A stretch of DNA of 8,452 nucleotides from UBA7398 sp963978235 (GCA_963978235.1 CAXBQM010000052.1:1-8452), one strand, 5' to 3'; counted from the first letter of the stretch, positions 1 through 6,198 are shown. Made by a program: numbers and translations. Notes: generated by a model from the letters alone, not told the origin.

Positions 1-63
1 AAAGAAGTGATTACTCACTTATGCACGAGCGCGCTTCAGCGCTCAACGAGTGTGATTCGCTAG
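1..63 (+). CDS. ddl: C-terminal end of a truncated gene, possibly D-alanine--D-alanine ligase
   Basis: Frame 1 is open from the first base to TAG at 61-63 and encodes 20 residues, KEVITHLCTSALQRSTSVIR. The pattern E-V-I-x-x-L-x-x-x-A-L-x-R resembles the last helix of D-alanine--D-alanine ligases (typically a Tyr-Pro-Glu-Leu-Val-x-x-Leu ending in Ala-Leu-x-Arg). In many actinobacteria ddl lies just before the Lrp-domain gene and thiL. If so, the enzyme joins two D-alanines for peptidoglycan precursors in the cytoplasm. Frame 3 is also open here, but it continues antisense through the next gene and is therefore less likely. The catalytic part lies outside the window. That this is a coding end is fairly likely; the identity is inference from a short helix and gene order. 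Confidence 0.42.
   Translation, partial: KEVITHLCTSALQRSTSVIR
5..44. repeat. Two adjacent short hairpins at a convergent gene end
   Basis: Two perfect 6-bp inverted repeats lie side by side. AAGTGA (5-10) pairs with TCACTT (15-20) around a 4-base loop. GAGCGC (27-32) pairs with GCGCTC (39-44) around GCTTCA. They sit just past the stop of the minus-strand Lrp-domain gene and inside the end of the plus-strand gene. No clear T-run follows on either strand within the window, so a factor-independent terminator is not demonstrated. Confidence 0.3.
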
Positions 64-296
64 ATATTTGCGACCGGACAGGTCAGCGTGCGAGTAATTC
101 CGGGAATAGCTTGGACCTTGGACATTACCGTCTTGCCAAGTTCCTCCATGCTCGTGGCTTCGGCTCGCATGATGATGTCATATGGGCCAGTGACAACTTC
201 TGCGATTGTCACGCCAGCGATGCCATTGACAGCTTTTGTGACCGCACTGGCTTTGCCAACTTCAGTCTGGATCAGAACATACGCTTGAATAGACAC
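60..296 (-). CDS. Stand-alone Lrp/AsnC ligand-binding (RAM) domain protein
   Basis: This 78-residue protein consists only of the RAM (ligand-binding) fold of Lrp/AsnC regulators and has no helix-turn-helix. It begins with a beta strand (residues 3-10, IQAYVLIQ), then a helix (about 15-23), then the family-typical stretch VVTGPYDIIMRAEA (34-47) and a second helix with PGI near residue 65. Such domains form dimers or higher rings that bind amino acids. Without a DNA-binding part it may sense or buffer an amino acid, or modulate full-length partners; no function is established here. The start is GTG at 294-296, supported by AAGGAGG six bases upstream (plus-strand 303-309). It is divergent from thiL, and its stop overlaps the stop of the preceding plus-strand gene. 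Small RAM-only proteins next to thiL are common in actinobacteria. Confidence 0.9.
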   Translation of the reverse strand: MSIQAYVLIQTEVGKASAVTKAVNGIAGVTIAEVVTGPYDIIMRAEATSMEELGKTVMSKVQAIPGITRTLTCPVANI

Positions 297-302
297 TTGT
301 TT

Positions 303-309
303 CCTCCTT
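303..309 (-). promoter_or_regulatory. Strong ribosome binding site of the Lrp-domain gene
   Basis: AAGGAGG on the minus strand lies six bases before the GTG start at 296. It is the strongest Shine-Dalgarno sequence in the window and fixes the non-ATG start. Confidence 0.8.
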
Positions 310-372
310 CGGGGACTCTAGCGCAATTAGGCTTTGACAGTAAGGTCTTTTTCGGAAGTGGTTTTTGTAAGT

Positions 373-387
373 TAATTGAGGTTGGAG
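373..387 (+). repeat. Copy 1 of a 15-base repeat upstream of thiL
   Basis: TAATTGAGGTTGGAG here is identical to 1708-1722, upstream of recG. In both places the repeat covers the Shine-Dalgarno region and ends 10 to 11 bases before the ATG. With one extra T in this copy, the match extends left to AAGT. It may be a shared initiation region or the start of a short leader; the function is unknown. Confidence 0.7.
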
Positions 388-388
388 G
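384..388 (+). promoter_or_regulatory. Ribosome binding site that decides the thiL start
   Basis: GGAGG lies nine bases before ATG at 398 but only three bases before the in-frame GTG at 392. The spacing favours ATG 398. Confidence 0.65.
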
Positions 389-397
389 CGAGTGCGA

Positions 398-1342
398 ATG
401 GAAGAGCAAGAACTCCTTGCAAAGATTCGCTCGCTCATTGACCGTCCCGCATCTTCAGATCTCATCGTTGGTAATGGCGATGATGGCGCTGTCTTTAGCT
501 CAGGCTCGGCCAAGGTTGTCGTTGCTACCGATATCGCTGTCGAGGGAGTTCACTTTCGACTTGATTGGAGTACGCCGTACCAGGTTGGCAGGAAGATCAC
601 TGCAGCGAACCTTGCTGATATTTGTGCAATGGGTGGCTGGCCACAATATTTAGTCGTCGCAACCGGTATTGCACAAGATAATGAAGATGTAATTTTCGAA
701 ATTGCACGTGGCATCGCGGCAGAAGCAGATCGAGTGGGAGCTCGCGTGATTGGTGGGGATCTCTCGCGCTCTGAAAAAGCGATGATCACAATTACCGCTC
801 TGGGAAGTGTTGAGAAGCCAATACTAAGAAGTGGTGCGCATACTGGAGATTATGTTTTGATCTCAGCAATTACTGGCTGGTCGCGTGCTGGACAACTTAT
901 CCGTGAATCTCACAATGACGAATTAAAAAATTCTATGCCGGGCAAGAGAGCGCTTTCACAATTTAGTCGACCACAACCAGATTACGAAGTGATGAAAAGA
1001 ATCGCTCAAAGCGCAACTGCGATGTGCGATATTAGTGATGGGATATTGCGCGACGCTTCACGAATTGCAGATGCCAGCGGTCTCACTATCGAATGCGATC
1101 CAGATTTGATTGAGAAAGTTCCCGGATTTGCTGAACTTGTTGAGATTGCGAAAAAACTAGGAGTGGATCCGATAGAACTATTTCTGCAGAGTGGGGAGGA
1201 GCATGAACTTCTCTTCACCGGCCCAGCGCCAGCAGGTTCTGATAGTGGAAGTGTGATTGGACGGGTAATTGAACGCGCTGAATCACCGATAGTTCTGAAA
1301 GGACGAGCGCTACCCGAAAATTTGGGATGGGCGCACTTCTAA
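398..1342 (+). CDS. thiL: Thiamine-monophosphate kinase ThiL
   Basis: ThiL uses ATP to phosphorylate thiamine monophosphate to thiamine diphosphate, the active cofactor, in the cytoplasm. The 314 residues fit the family length. The N-terminal PurM-like half has GNGDDGAVF (25-33, usually G-I-G-D-D-A), the metal- and substrate-binding EGVHFRLDW (49-57), NLADICAMGG (71-80) and GGDLSRSEKA (119-128). The C-terminal half has SGAHTGDYVLIS (145-156), MCDISDGILRDASRIA (209-224) and SGEEHELLF (265-273). I chose ATG 398 over the in-frame GTG at 392 because of ribosome-site spacing. The gene is divergent from the Lrp-domain gene and convergent with rpmB, 26 bases away, so it appears to be a single-gene unit. 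The Asn in place of Ile in the GxGDD motif is a small oddity; the acidic residues are kept, so the enzyme should be active. Confidence 0.96.
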   Translation: MEEQELLAKIRSLIDRPASSDLIVGNGDDGAVFSSGSAKVVVATDIAVEGVHFRLDWSTPYQVGRKITAANLADICAMGGWPQYLVVATGIAQDNEDVIFEIARGIAAEADRVGARVIGGDLSRSEKAMITITALGSVEKPILRSGAHTGDYVLISAITGWSRAGQLIRESHNDELKNSMPGKRALSQFSRPQPDYEVMKRIAQSATAMCDISDGILRDASRIADASGLTIECDPDLIEKVPGFAELVEIAKKLGVDPIELFLQSGEEHELLFTGPAPAGSDSGSVIGRVIERAESPIVLKGRALPENLGWAHF

Positions 1343-1368
1343 TAAAGAATCAGAAAAGATAAATAAAT

Positions 1369-1554
1369 TTAGCGTGAGACTTTATTTGCCTTGAGGCATG
1401 AAGTGCAGACGTTCTGACGCTTGGTAAAACCATTTACCAAAGTACGGATACGTTGAATATTTGGATTCCAACGACGGCGAGTACGACGATTTGAGTGGGA
1501 AACATTGTTTCCAAAGCTGGGGCCTTTGCCGCAGATATCGCATACAGATGCCAT
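1369..1554 (-). CDS. rpmB: Large-subunit ribosomal protein L28 (zinc-ribbon form)
   Basis: L28 is a small basic protein of the 50S ribosomal subunit. The 61 residues start MASVCDICGKGPSFGNNVSHS, contain the typical basic stretch RRTRRRWNPNIQ (23-34) and end CTSCLKANKVSR. Cys5/Cys8 and Cys50/Cys53 form two CxxC pairs, so this is the zinc-binding (C+) form. The start is ATG at 1552-1554 with AGAAGGA six bases upstream. An in-frame extension reaching to 1662 is not supported, because family homology begins at MASVC and the ribosome site lies just before it. The gene is transcribed opposite to its neighbours thiL and recG. In many actinobacteria rpmB also sits alone between thiL and recG. Confidence 0.95.
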   Translation of the reverse strand: MASVCDICGKGPSFGNNVSHSNRRTRRRWNPNIQRIRTLVNGFTKRQNVCTSCLKANKVSR

Positions 1555-1560
1555 GGACAA

Positions 1561-1567
1561 TCCTTCT
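1561..1567 (-). promoter_or_regulatory. Ribosome binding site deciding the rpmB start
   Basis: AGAAGGA on the minus strand lies six bases before ATG 1554 and supports the 61-residue L28 rather than a longer upstream start. Confidence 0.7.
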
Positions 1568-1605
1568 CTACTTATAGGTTTTCGATGTACCGGTTCTCGT
1601 GCAGG

Positions 1606-1648
1606 TCGCCTCTTCGGCGAACACGGGGCAAAGATTAGCCTGAGGCGA
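1606..1648 (-). promoter_or_regulatory. Possible structured leader of rpmB with competing hairpins
   Basis: TCGCCTC (1606-1612) is a perfect complement of GAGGCGA (1642-1648). Part of the same left arm, TCGCC (1606-1610), also pairs with GGCGA (1616-1620) around a 5-base loop. The two structures exclude each other. They lie 52 to 94 bases upstream of the rpmB start in the 179-base gap between rpmB and recG. Such a layout would suit control of a ribosomal protein gene, but no terminator or known leader motif is visible. Confidence 0.3.
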
Positions 1649-1707
1649 TACGGGAACGCCAATCCGCGAAAAATCCAACAGAAAACCGAGTTATTTCAGG
1701 GGCCAAG

Positions 1708-1722
1708 TAATTGAGGTTGGAG
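1708..1722 (+). repeat. Copy 2 of the 15-base repeat, upstream of recG
   Basis: This is an exact copy of TAATTGAGGTTGGAG found at 373-387. It ends 11 bases before the recG ATG and supplies the start of its ribosome site GGAGAG (1719-1724, nine bases before ATG 1734). Confidence 0.7.
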
Positions 1723-1733
1723 AGAATGGCGAA

Positions 1734-3983
1734 ATGGCTAGCGATATTTTCGAGCGACCACTTACCAAAGTTGTAGGTGATCGCACCGCAAAAGTATTAG
1801 CCGCACAACTGGATTTGAAAACACTGGGAGATCTCTTACGACACTATCCACGTCGTTATGTTGTCCGCGGTGAATTAACCGATATTGAATCGCTTACCGA
1901 AGGTGAAGAAGCAACCATTCTTGCTGAAATTGAAAAAGTGAGCGTGCGAAGAATTCCAGGACGGAAGGGCGGCATCCTTGAGGTAATTGTTACCGATGGT
2001 CGAGCCAAACTATCTCTGACATTTTTCAATCAAGCATGGCGAGAAAAAGATTTGAAAGTTGGAGCGCAAGGCCTCTTTGCGGGAAAACTTGGCGCATTTA
2101 AAGGTAAACGACAACTGACACACCCTGATTACGTCATGATTCCTGATGGCGGTGACGTCGATAGTGCGATTGGAGATTTCGCAGGCAAATTCCTCCCTAT
2201 CTATCCCGCAACTTCAAAGTTACCGTCGTGGAAAATTTCGCAATGTATTCGAGTGGCGCTGGACGCACTTGACGATCTACCCGATCATGTTCCGGAGAAA
2301 ATTCTTACTTCGTTTAATTTTCCTTCACTCAAAGATGCGCTCTGCCACGTCCATCAACCACCATCGCTTGAATCTGCGGAAATTGCGCGAACTCGTTTAA
2401 CGTTTGACGAAGCGCTCTTATTGCAATTGGTATTAGTAATGAGAAGAGCAGAACTTCGTGCACTCTCTGCCCCGTCACGAAAACCTCGAGAAGGTGGGCT
2501 ACGTGAAGCTTTCGATAAGAAGTTACCGTTCACGTTAACGCAAGGTCAGCGCGACGTTTCAGCTGAGATTGAGAGCGATCTTGCTCAACCGCATCCGATG
2601 TATCGCTTGTTACAAGGCGAAGTGGGATCGGGAAAAACGATTATCGCGTTACGAGCTGCGCTGGCAGTTATCGATTCAGGTGGACAAGCCGCATTACTCG
2701 CACCAACTGAAGTGCTTGCGCAACAGCACTTCCGATCGATCACTTCGCTACTTGGTGAATTGGGAAATGCTGGCGAATTGGGAAGTTCGGAATCTGCAAC
2801 CGGAATCGCGCTGCTGACGGGTTCACAGACAACGGCGCAACGAAATGAGAACCTTGCTCGAATTAAAAATGGAAGCGCCGGAATTGTGATTGGAACGCAT
2901 GCTCTTCTGAGTGAAGGTGTGGAGTTTCATGATTTAGGTTTAATTGTTGTTGATGAACAACATCGATTTGGTGTCGAGCAGCGAGATGCACTTCGAACGA
3001 AAGCGAAGAATCCGCCACATATTTTGGTGATGACAGCAACGCCAATTCCGCGCACGGTTGCTATGACCGTCTTCGGAGATTTAGATGTGTCAACGCTTCG
3101 TGAACTACCTAGTGGCCGATCACCTATTACGACTCATGTCATCAATGCATTGGAAAAACCAGCGTTCCTAGAAAGAGCATGGGCTCGAATCGTTGAAGAA
3201 GTTGATAAAGGTTTTCAAGCCTATGTTGTTGCACCACGAATTTCTGAGAATGAGAAATCTGATGATGCGTTAGCGGTAAGTCATTTCGGATTGAGTGGGG
3301 AGAACTTAGCGCGTGCACAACGACTTGCTGGTTTAACTGAAGAAGAAGAGCCGGAAACAACACCGAAAATTCCGATGACTTCCGTTGAAGAGATCTATCC
3401 ATTATTAGGCAGGGGAGCGCTCAAAGGAGTGCGGGTTGCGATGCTTCATGGACGGTTATCGAGCGAAGAAAAAGATCGCACGATGACTGAATTTTCTCGT
3501 GGCGAGATTGACGTGCTCATAGCGACAACAGTGATTGAAGTAGGTGTAGATGTTCCTAATGCAACAACGATGGTGATTATGGATGCGGATCGATTTGGTG
3601 TCTCACAACTTCATCAATTACGTGGCCGTGTTGGTCGAGGAAAAGCGCCGGGGCTCTGCTTGTTGGTGACTAAGGCAGAAACAGAATCGCCTGCCATGGC
3701 ACGTCTCAATGCAGTAGCGTCAACGCTCGATGGTTTTGAATTGAGTCGAATTGATCTTGAACAGCGGCGAGAGGGAGATGTGTTGGGTGAATCTCAATCC
3801 GGTGCGCGTTCACATCTGCGGTTACTTCGCGTCCTCAGAGATGAGGCGTTAATAGAGAAAGCACGCGCAGTCGCACAATCACTTGTTACCGAAGGCTCAT
3901 CATTAGATTCATACCCGCTACTTAAATTGGAAGTAGCAGAATTAAGAAAACTTGAAAGTTCGCAATTTGTGGAGAAAGGTTAA
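1734..3983 (+). CDS. recG: ATP-dependent DNA helicase RecG
   Basis: RecG remodels stalled replication forks and branch-migrates Holliday junctions in recombinational repair. The 749 residues match actinobacterial RecG length. An N-terminal wedge/OB-fold region (about 45-140) precedes helicase domain 1 with Walker A GEVGSGKT (295-302), LAPTEVLAQQHF, DEQH box (407-410) and TATPIPRT (434-441). Helicase domain 2 has a long acidic linker (EEEEPETTP), then LHGRLSSEEKD, ATTVIEVGVDVPNA and QLRGRVGR (628-635). The C-terminal stretch from GFELSRIDLEQRREGD to LGESQSG matches the helicase-end (TRG) motif. The ATG start at 1734 has GGAGAG nine bases upstream; an ATG at 1726 is in another frame and soon stops. 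recG heads the rightward gene run and is three bases from rsmD. Confidence 0.97.
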   Translation: MASDIFERPLTKVVGDRTAKVLAAQLDLKTLGDLLRHYPRRYVVRGELTDIESLTEGEEATILAEIEKVSVRRIPGRKGGILEVIVTDGRAKLSLTFFNQAWREKDLKVGAQGLFAGKLGAFKGKRQLTHPDYVMIPDGGDVDSAIGDFAGKFLPIYPATSKLPSWKISQCIRVALDALDDLPDHVPEKILTSFNFPSLKDALCHVHQPPSLESAEIARTRLTFDEALLLQLVLVMRRAELRALSAPSRKPREGGLREAFDKKLPFTLTQGQRDVSAEIESDLAQPHPMYRLLQGEVGSGKTIIALRAALAVIDSGGQAALLAPTEVLAQQHFRSITSLLGELGNAGELGSSESATGIALLTGSQTTAQRNENLARIKNGSAGIVIGTHALLSEGVEFHDLGLIVVDEQHRFGVEQRDALRTKAKNPPHILVMTATPIPRTVAMTVFGDLDVSTLRELPSGRSPITTHVINALEKPAFLERAWARIVEEVDKGFQAYVVAPRISENEKSDDALAVSHFGLSGENLARAQRLAGLTEEEEPETTPKIPMTSVEEIYPLLGRGALKGVRVAMLHGRLSSEEKDRTMTEFSRGEIDVLIATTVIEVGVDVPNATTMVIMDADRFGVSQLHQLRGRVGRGKAPGLCLLVTKAETESPAMARLNAVASTLDGFELSRIDLEQRREGDVLGESQSGARSHLRLLRVLRDEALIEKARAVAQSLVTEGSSLDSYPLLKLEVAELRKLESSQFVEKG

Positions 3984-3986
3984 CGA

Positions 3987-4556
3987 ATGCGAATTATTGC
4001 TGGACTTGCCAAAGGAAGAAATTTACTTTCTCCGATCGGAGCAACTCGTCCGACATCTGATCGCGCACGTGAAGCGCTCTTTTCAACATTGGAATCTGAA
4101 TTCGGTGAATTAACAGATGTTTATTTTCTTGATTTGTATTGTGGATCTGGCGCGGTAGCCGCAGAAGCGCTCTCGCGAGGAGTGGCTCTTGTTCATGCGG
4201 TCGATAACGATGAGAAAGCAGTAAAAATTTCGCGAGAGAACTTAGAACTTTTTGAAAAAATTACTGGATCTGGAACATGGCAAGTATTTTCATCAAACGT
4301 ACAGAGATTTTTGGAACGAAAATATTCGGTCTCATATGACATAGTCTTTATCGATCCGCCATACGAATTAGATAATTCTTCAGTGGAGAAGGTTTTGGTT
4401 TCATTACAACCTCACATCAAACCTTCAACAATCGTTGCAGTGGAACGCGATGCTAAATCAACCGCATTTCAATGGCCGACTTATCTTCTGCCATTGAAGG
4501 AACGTGCCTATGGTCATGCGGTGATTTACTACGGAGTTCCCGCACAGAATGGATAA
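3987..4556 (+). CDS. rsmD: 16S rRNA (guanine-966-N2)-methyltransferase RsmD
   Basis: RsmD methylates G966 of 16S rRNA on the small subunit using S-adenosylmethionine. The 189 residues show the family start MRIIAG, the RNA-binding RPTSDRAREALF (21-32), the cofactor-binding DLYCGSGAVAAEALSRG (49-65, motif I), the acidic AVDND (71-75) and the catalytic DPPY (123-126), typical of N2-guanine and N6-adenine methylases. The end GHAVIYYG matches the conserved final strand. The gene begins three bases after the recG stop; AAAGG (3975-3979) inside the end of recG lies seven bases before the ATG, so the two are probably co-transcribed. The rsmD-coaD order is widely conserved in bacteria. Confidence 0.96.
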   Translation: MRIIAGLAKGRNLLSPIGATRPTSDRAREALFSTLESEFGELTDVYFLDLYCGSGAVAAEALSRGVALVHAVDNDEKAVKISRENLELFEKITGSGTWQVFSSNVQRFLERKYSVSYDIVFIDPPYELDNSSVEKVLVSLQPHIKPSTIVAVERDAKSTAFQWPTYLLPLKERAYGHAVIYYGVPAQNG

Positions 4557-4584
4557 CCACCTCATTTATTGCTAGCGTTTTCAC

Positions 4585-5082
4585 ATGCGCAAAGCGGTAT
4601 GTCCAGGATCGTTCGATCCGATTACATTCGGACACCTCGATGTTATTGAACGAGCCAGTGGAATCTTTGATGAAGTGATCATCGCGGTGATGGTCAATCG
4701 CACCAAAGCATCACTTTTCACAGTAGAAGAGCGCATCGCAATGATTAAAGAAGTAGTTACCAAATACCCCAATGTAAAAGTAGATTCGTGGTCGGGGCTA
4801 CTCGTGGATTACTGCAAAACAAATGGAGTATCTGCCATTGTTAAAGGGTTGCGAGCGGTGAGCGATTTTGACTACGAATTGCAGATGGCCCAAATGAATC
4901 TTCAACTTAAAGGGGTCGACACGCTCTTCATGGCGACAACACCAGCCTATTCATTCCTCTCTTCTTCGCTAGTAAAAGAGATTGCAAATTACGGTGGCGA
5001 TGTATCAGCACTTGTTCCAGCAAATGTTCTCTCGTTGATGAAAGCTCGACTTGCAGAAGGCGGTAACCGTGGAAGCAATTGA
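4585..5082 (+). CDS. coaD: Phosphopantetheine adenylyltransferase CoaD
   Basis: CoaD transfers AMP from ATP to 4'-phosphopantetheine, making dephospho-CoA, the penultimate step of coenzyme A synthesis. The 165 residues are of full length. The nucleotidyltransferase signature PGSFDPITFGHLDVIERA (7-24) includes the TxGH motif (14-17). Asn38 and Lys41, GLRAVSDFDYELQMAQMN (88-105, with Arg90) and SSSLVKEIA (126-134) match substrate- and ATP-binding segments. The start MRKAVCPGSFDP aligns with the family start. It lies 28 bases after rsmD, and no Shine-Dalgarno sequence is visible before the ATG (the preceding bases are TAGCGTTTTCAC), which is unusual in this window. The end overlaps the next gene by 14 bases. 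Confidence 0.97.
   Translation: MRKAVCPGSFDPITFGHLDVIERASGIFDEVIIAVMVNRTKASLFTVEERIAMIKEVVTKYPNVKVDSWSGLLVDYCKTNGVSAIVKGLRAVSDFDYELQMAQMNLQLKGVDTLFMATTPAYSFLSSSLVKEIANYGGDVSALVPANVLSLMKARLAEGGNRGSN
5055..5060 (+). promoter_or_regulatory. Ribosome binding site deciding the coiled-coil gene start
   Basis: AGAAGG inside the end of coaD lies eight bases before GTG 5069. The in-frame TTG at 5051 has no upstream site and would itself overlap this one. Confidence 0.7.
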
Positions 5083-5545
5083 GAAACTAAACGCAGCAAT
5101 TACAACAATCAAGGAAGCTCGGTCAGTACCACTCTCAGCTTCATGCGTGGTGCATCGTGGCGAGATGCTTTCTTTGCTTGAAGAAATCAAGGCCGCTTTG
5201 CCGAATGATTTACAGAAAGCGCAAGATCTCGTTGCCAGTCGCGATGAAATTGTTGAAGAAGGTCATGTCAGCGCAGAGCGTTTAATCGCATCTGCACGTG
5301 AAGAAGTTGCTCGAATGGTGGAACAAACCGCGATTGTCTCGGCTGCTAGAGAAAAATCTTCAGAGATTCTGGATGAAGCAAACGAAATGGCAGAAGCAAA
5401 ACAAGAGGAAGTTGATGCATATATTGACTCACGGTTAGCGACGCTTGAAGTGATTCTCAATAAAACACTTGATGCAATTAATCGTGGTCGAGAACGATTA
5501 GCGGGTGCGAGTGATAAAGATGCGCTCTCGCAGCTTCGTGACTAA
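5069..5545 (+). CDS. Conserved actinobacterial coiled-coil protein of unknown function
   Basis: This 158-residue soluble protein has no signal peptide or membrane segment. Residues 19-48 hold the family core SVPLSASCVVHRGEMLSLLEE and the AALP turn. The same core is, as I recall, found in the mycobacterial gene at this locus (Rv2927c type). Residues 50-145 are rich in Glu, Ala, Lys and Arg and read as one long coiled coil, resembling DivIVA tails or the stalk of F-type ATP synthase subunit b. Databases sometimes give the family an ATPase-like name for this reason, but no nucleotide-binding motif is present. The conserved LATLEVILNKTLDAINRGRE lies near the end (123-142). The GTG start has AGAAGG eight bases upstream and overlaps coaD by 14 bases; DUF177 begins one base after its stop. 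A scaffold or division-linked role is plausible but unproven. Confidence 0.85.
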   Translation: MEAIEKLNAAITTIKEARSVPLSASCVVHRGEMLSLLEEIKAALPNDLQKAQDLVASRDEIVEEGHVSAERLIASAREEVARMVEQTAIVSAAREKSSEILDEANEMAEAKQEEVDAYIDSRLATLEVILNKTLDAINRGRERLAGASDKDALSQLRD

Positions 5546-5546
5546 T

Positions 5547-6116
5547 ATGAAAATAAATACCAACTCACCCTTTTATTTCAACGCTCACGACTTACCGCGA
5601 CGCGCTGGCGAATTCCGTGAATATTCGCTGATAATCACGCTGCCAGAATCATTAGGAATTCCGATGTTGGCTGTTCCGCAAGGAGAGAATCTCGCGGTCG
5701 ACCTCCGAATCACCTCAGTGGATGAAGGAATATTTGTCTCCGGACAAGTGAGTTCAGTGGCACATGGTGAGTGCACTCGTTGCCTCGATCCAGTTCATTT
5801 TGAAATTGATCAAATGTTTAACCAACTCTATGAATATGAAGAAAAAGCAGAACGAATTAAGAAGAATGCAAAACCAGATGACGAGGAAGATGAGGAGATT
5901 CTTTTTCTTGTCGGCGATTTCATCAACCTTGAAATTCCGCTTCGCGATGCGATTGTTCTCGCGCTGCCATCGAATCCACTATGTAATGAAGAGTGCGCCG
6001 GACTCTGTGCAGGCTGTGGTGGGAAATGGGCCACCTTGCCCGCTGATCATTCGCATCAAAGTACTGACCCGCGTTGGTCGAGCCTTGCGAATTGGCCAGG
6101 TCTCACGCGCGACTAG
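5547..6116 (+). CDS. DUF177 (YceD-like) family protein with zinc-binding cysteines
   Basis: DUF177 proteins are almost always encoded just before rpmF, as here, and are linked to 23S rRNA processing or 50S assembly; the exact mechanism is unsettled. The 189 residues contain ECTRCL (75-80) and C-N-E-E-C-A-G-L-C-A-G-C (146-157), giving Cys76, 79, 146, 150, 154 and 157 as likely zinc ligands. An acidic run DDEEDEE (111-117) precedes VGDFINLEIPLRDAIVLALP (122-141). The end DPRWSSLANW is the usual actinobacterial ending. ATG at 5547 begins one base after the previous stop and has no good ribosome site, so translation is probably coupled. An in-frame GTG at 5505 lies inside the previous gene and is not needed for homology. 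Confidence 0.93.
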   Translation: MKINTNSPFYFNAHDLPRRAGEFREYSLIITLPESLGIPMLAVPQGENLAVDLRITSVDEGIFVSGQVSSVAHGECTRCLDPVHFEIDQMFNQLYEYEEKAERIKKNAKPDDEEDEEILFLVGDFINLEIPLRDAIVLALPSNPLCNEECAGLCAGCGGKWATLPADHSHQSTDPRWSSLANWPGLTRD

Positions 6117-6144
6117 CAGGCGGCTGCGGCACTTCAGGCTCGTT

Positions 6145-6174
6145 TTTACAAAGCGAGGGGCTTTAGGGAATACT
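6145..6174 (+). promoter_or_regulatory. Possible promoter for rpmF-rnc-mutM-smc
   Basis: In the 94-base gap between DUF177 and rpmF, TTTACA (6145-6150) resembles a -35 box. AATACT (6169-6174), 18 bases on, resembles a -10 box. Transcription would start near 6181, giving a leader of about 30 bases with the rpmF ribosome site. The spacer contains AAAGC/GCTTT, which could instead form a small hairpin (6150-6164). The match is moderate only. Confidence 0.33.
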
Positions 6175-6198
6175 TCATCCGCTCGTAATAATGGTTAA

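Noticed and set aside
334..339. Perfect TTGACA -35 box before thiL
   Set aside because: No -10-like hexamer lies 16 to 19 bases downstream; the nearest candidate is nearly 30 bases away.
21..653. Long open frame of 210 codons on the plus strand
   Set aside because: It runs antisense to the Lrp-domain gene and then out of frame through thiL; the predicted protein shows no recognisable pattern.
1341..1387. A/T-only inverted repeats between thiL and rpmB (AATAAAG/CTTTATT; AAATAAA/TTTATTT) as a two-way terminator
   Set aside because: The stems contain almost no G-C pairs and would be unstable; the region is simply AT rich, although termination somewhere here is expected.
1571..1576. TATAAG as an rpmB -10 box on the minus strand
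   Set aside because: Transcription would start within the ribosome binding site, leaving no usable leader.
1555..1662. N-terminal extension of L28
   Set aside because: The frame is open, but L28 homology begins at MASVC and a good ribosome site lies just before that ATG.
1505..1714. Open frame of 69 codons on the plus strand before recG
   Set aside because: It is largely antisense to rpmB and its leader, has no ribosome site, and resembles no family.
2754..2784. 18-base imperfect tandem duplication in recG (GELG repeated)
   Set aside because: It lies where actinobacterial RecG normally carries a glycine-rich insertion, so it is ordinary family variation.
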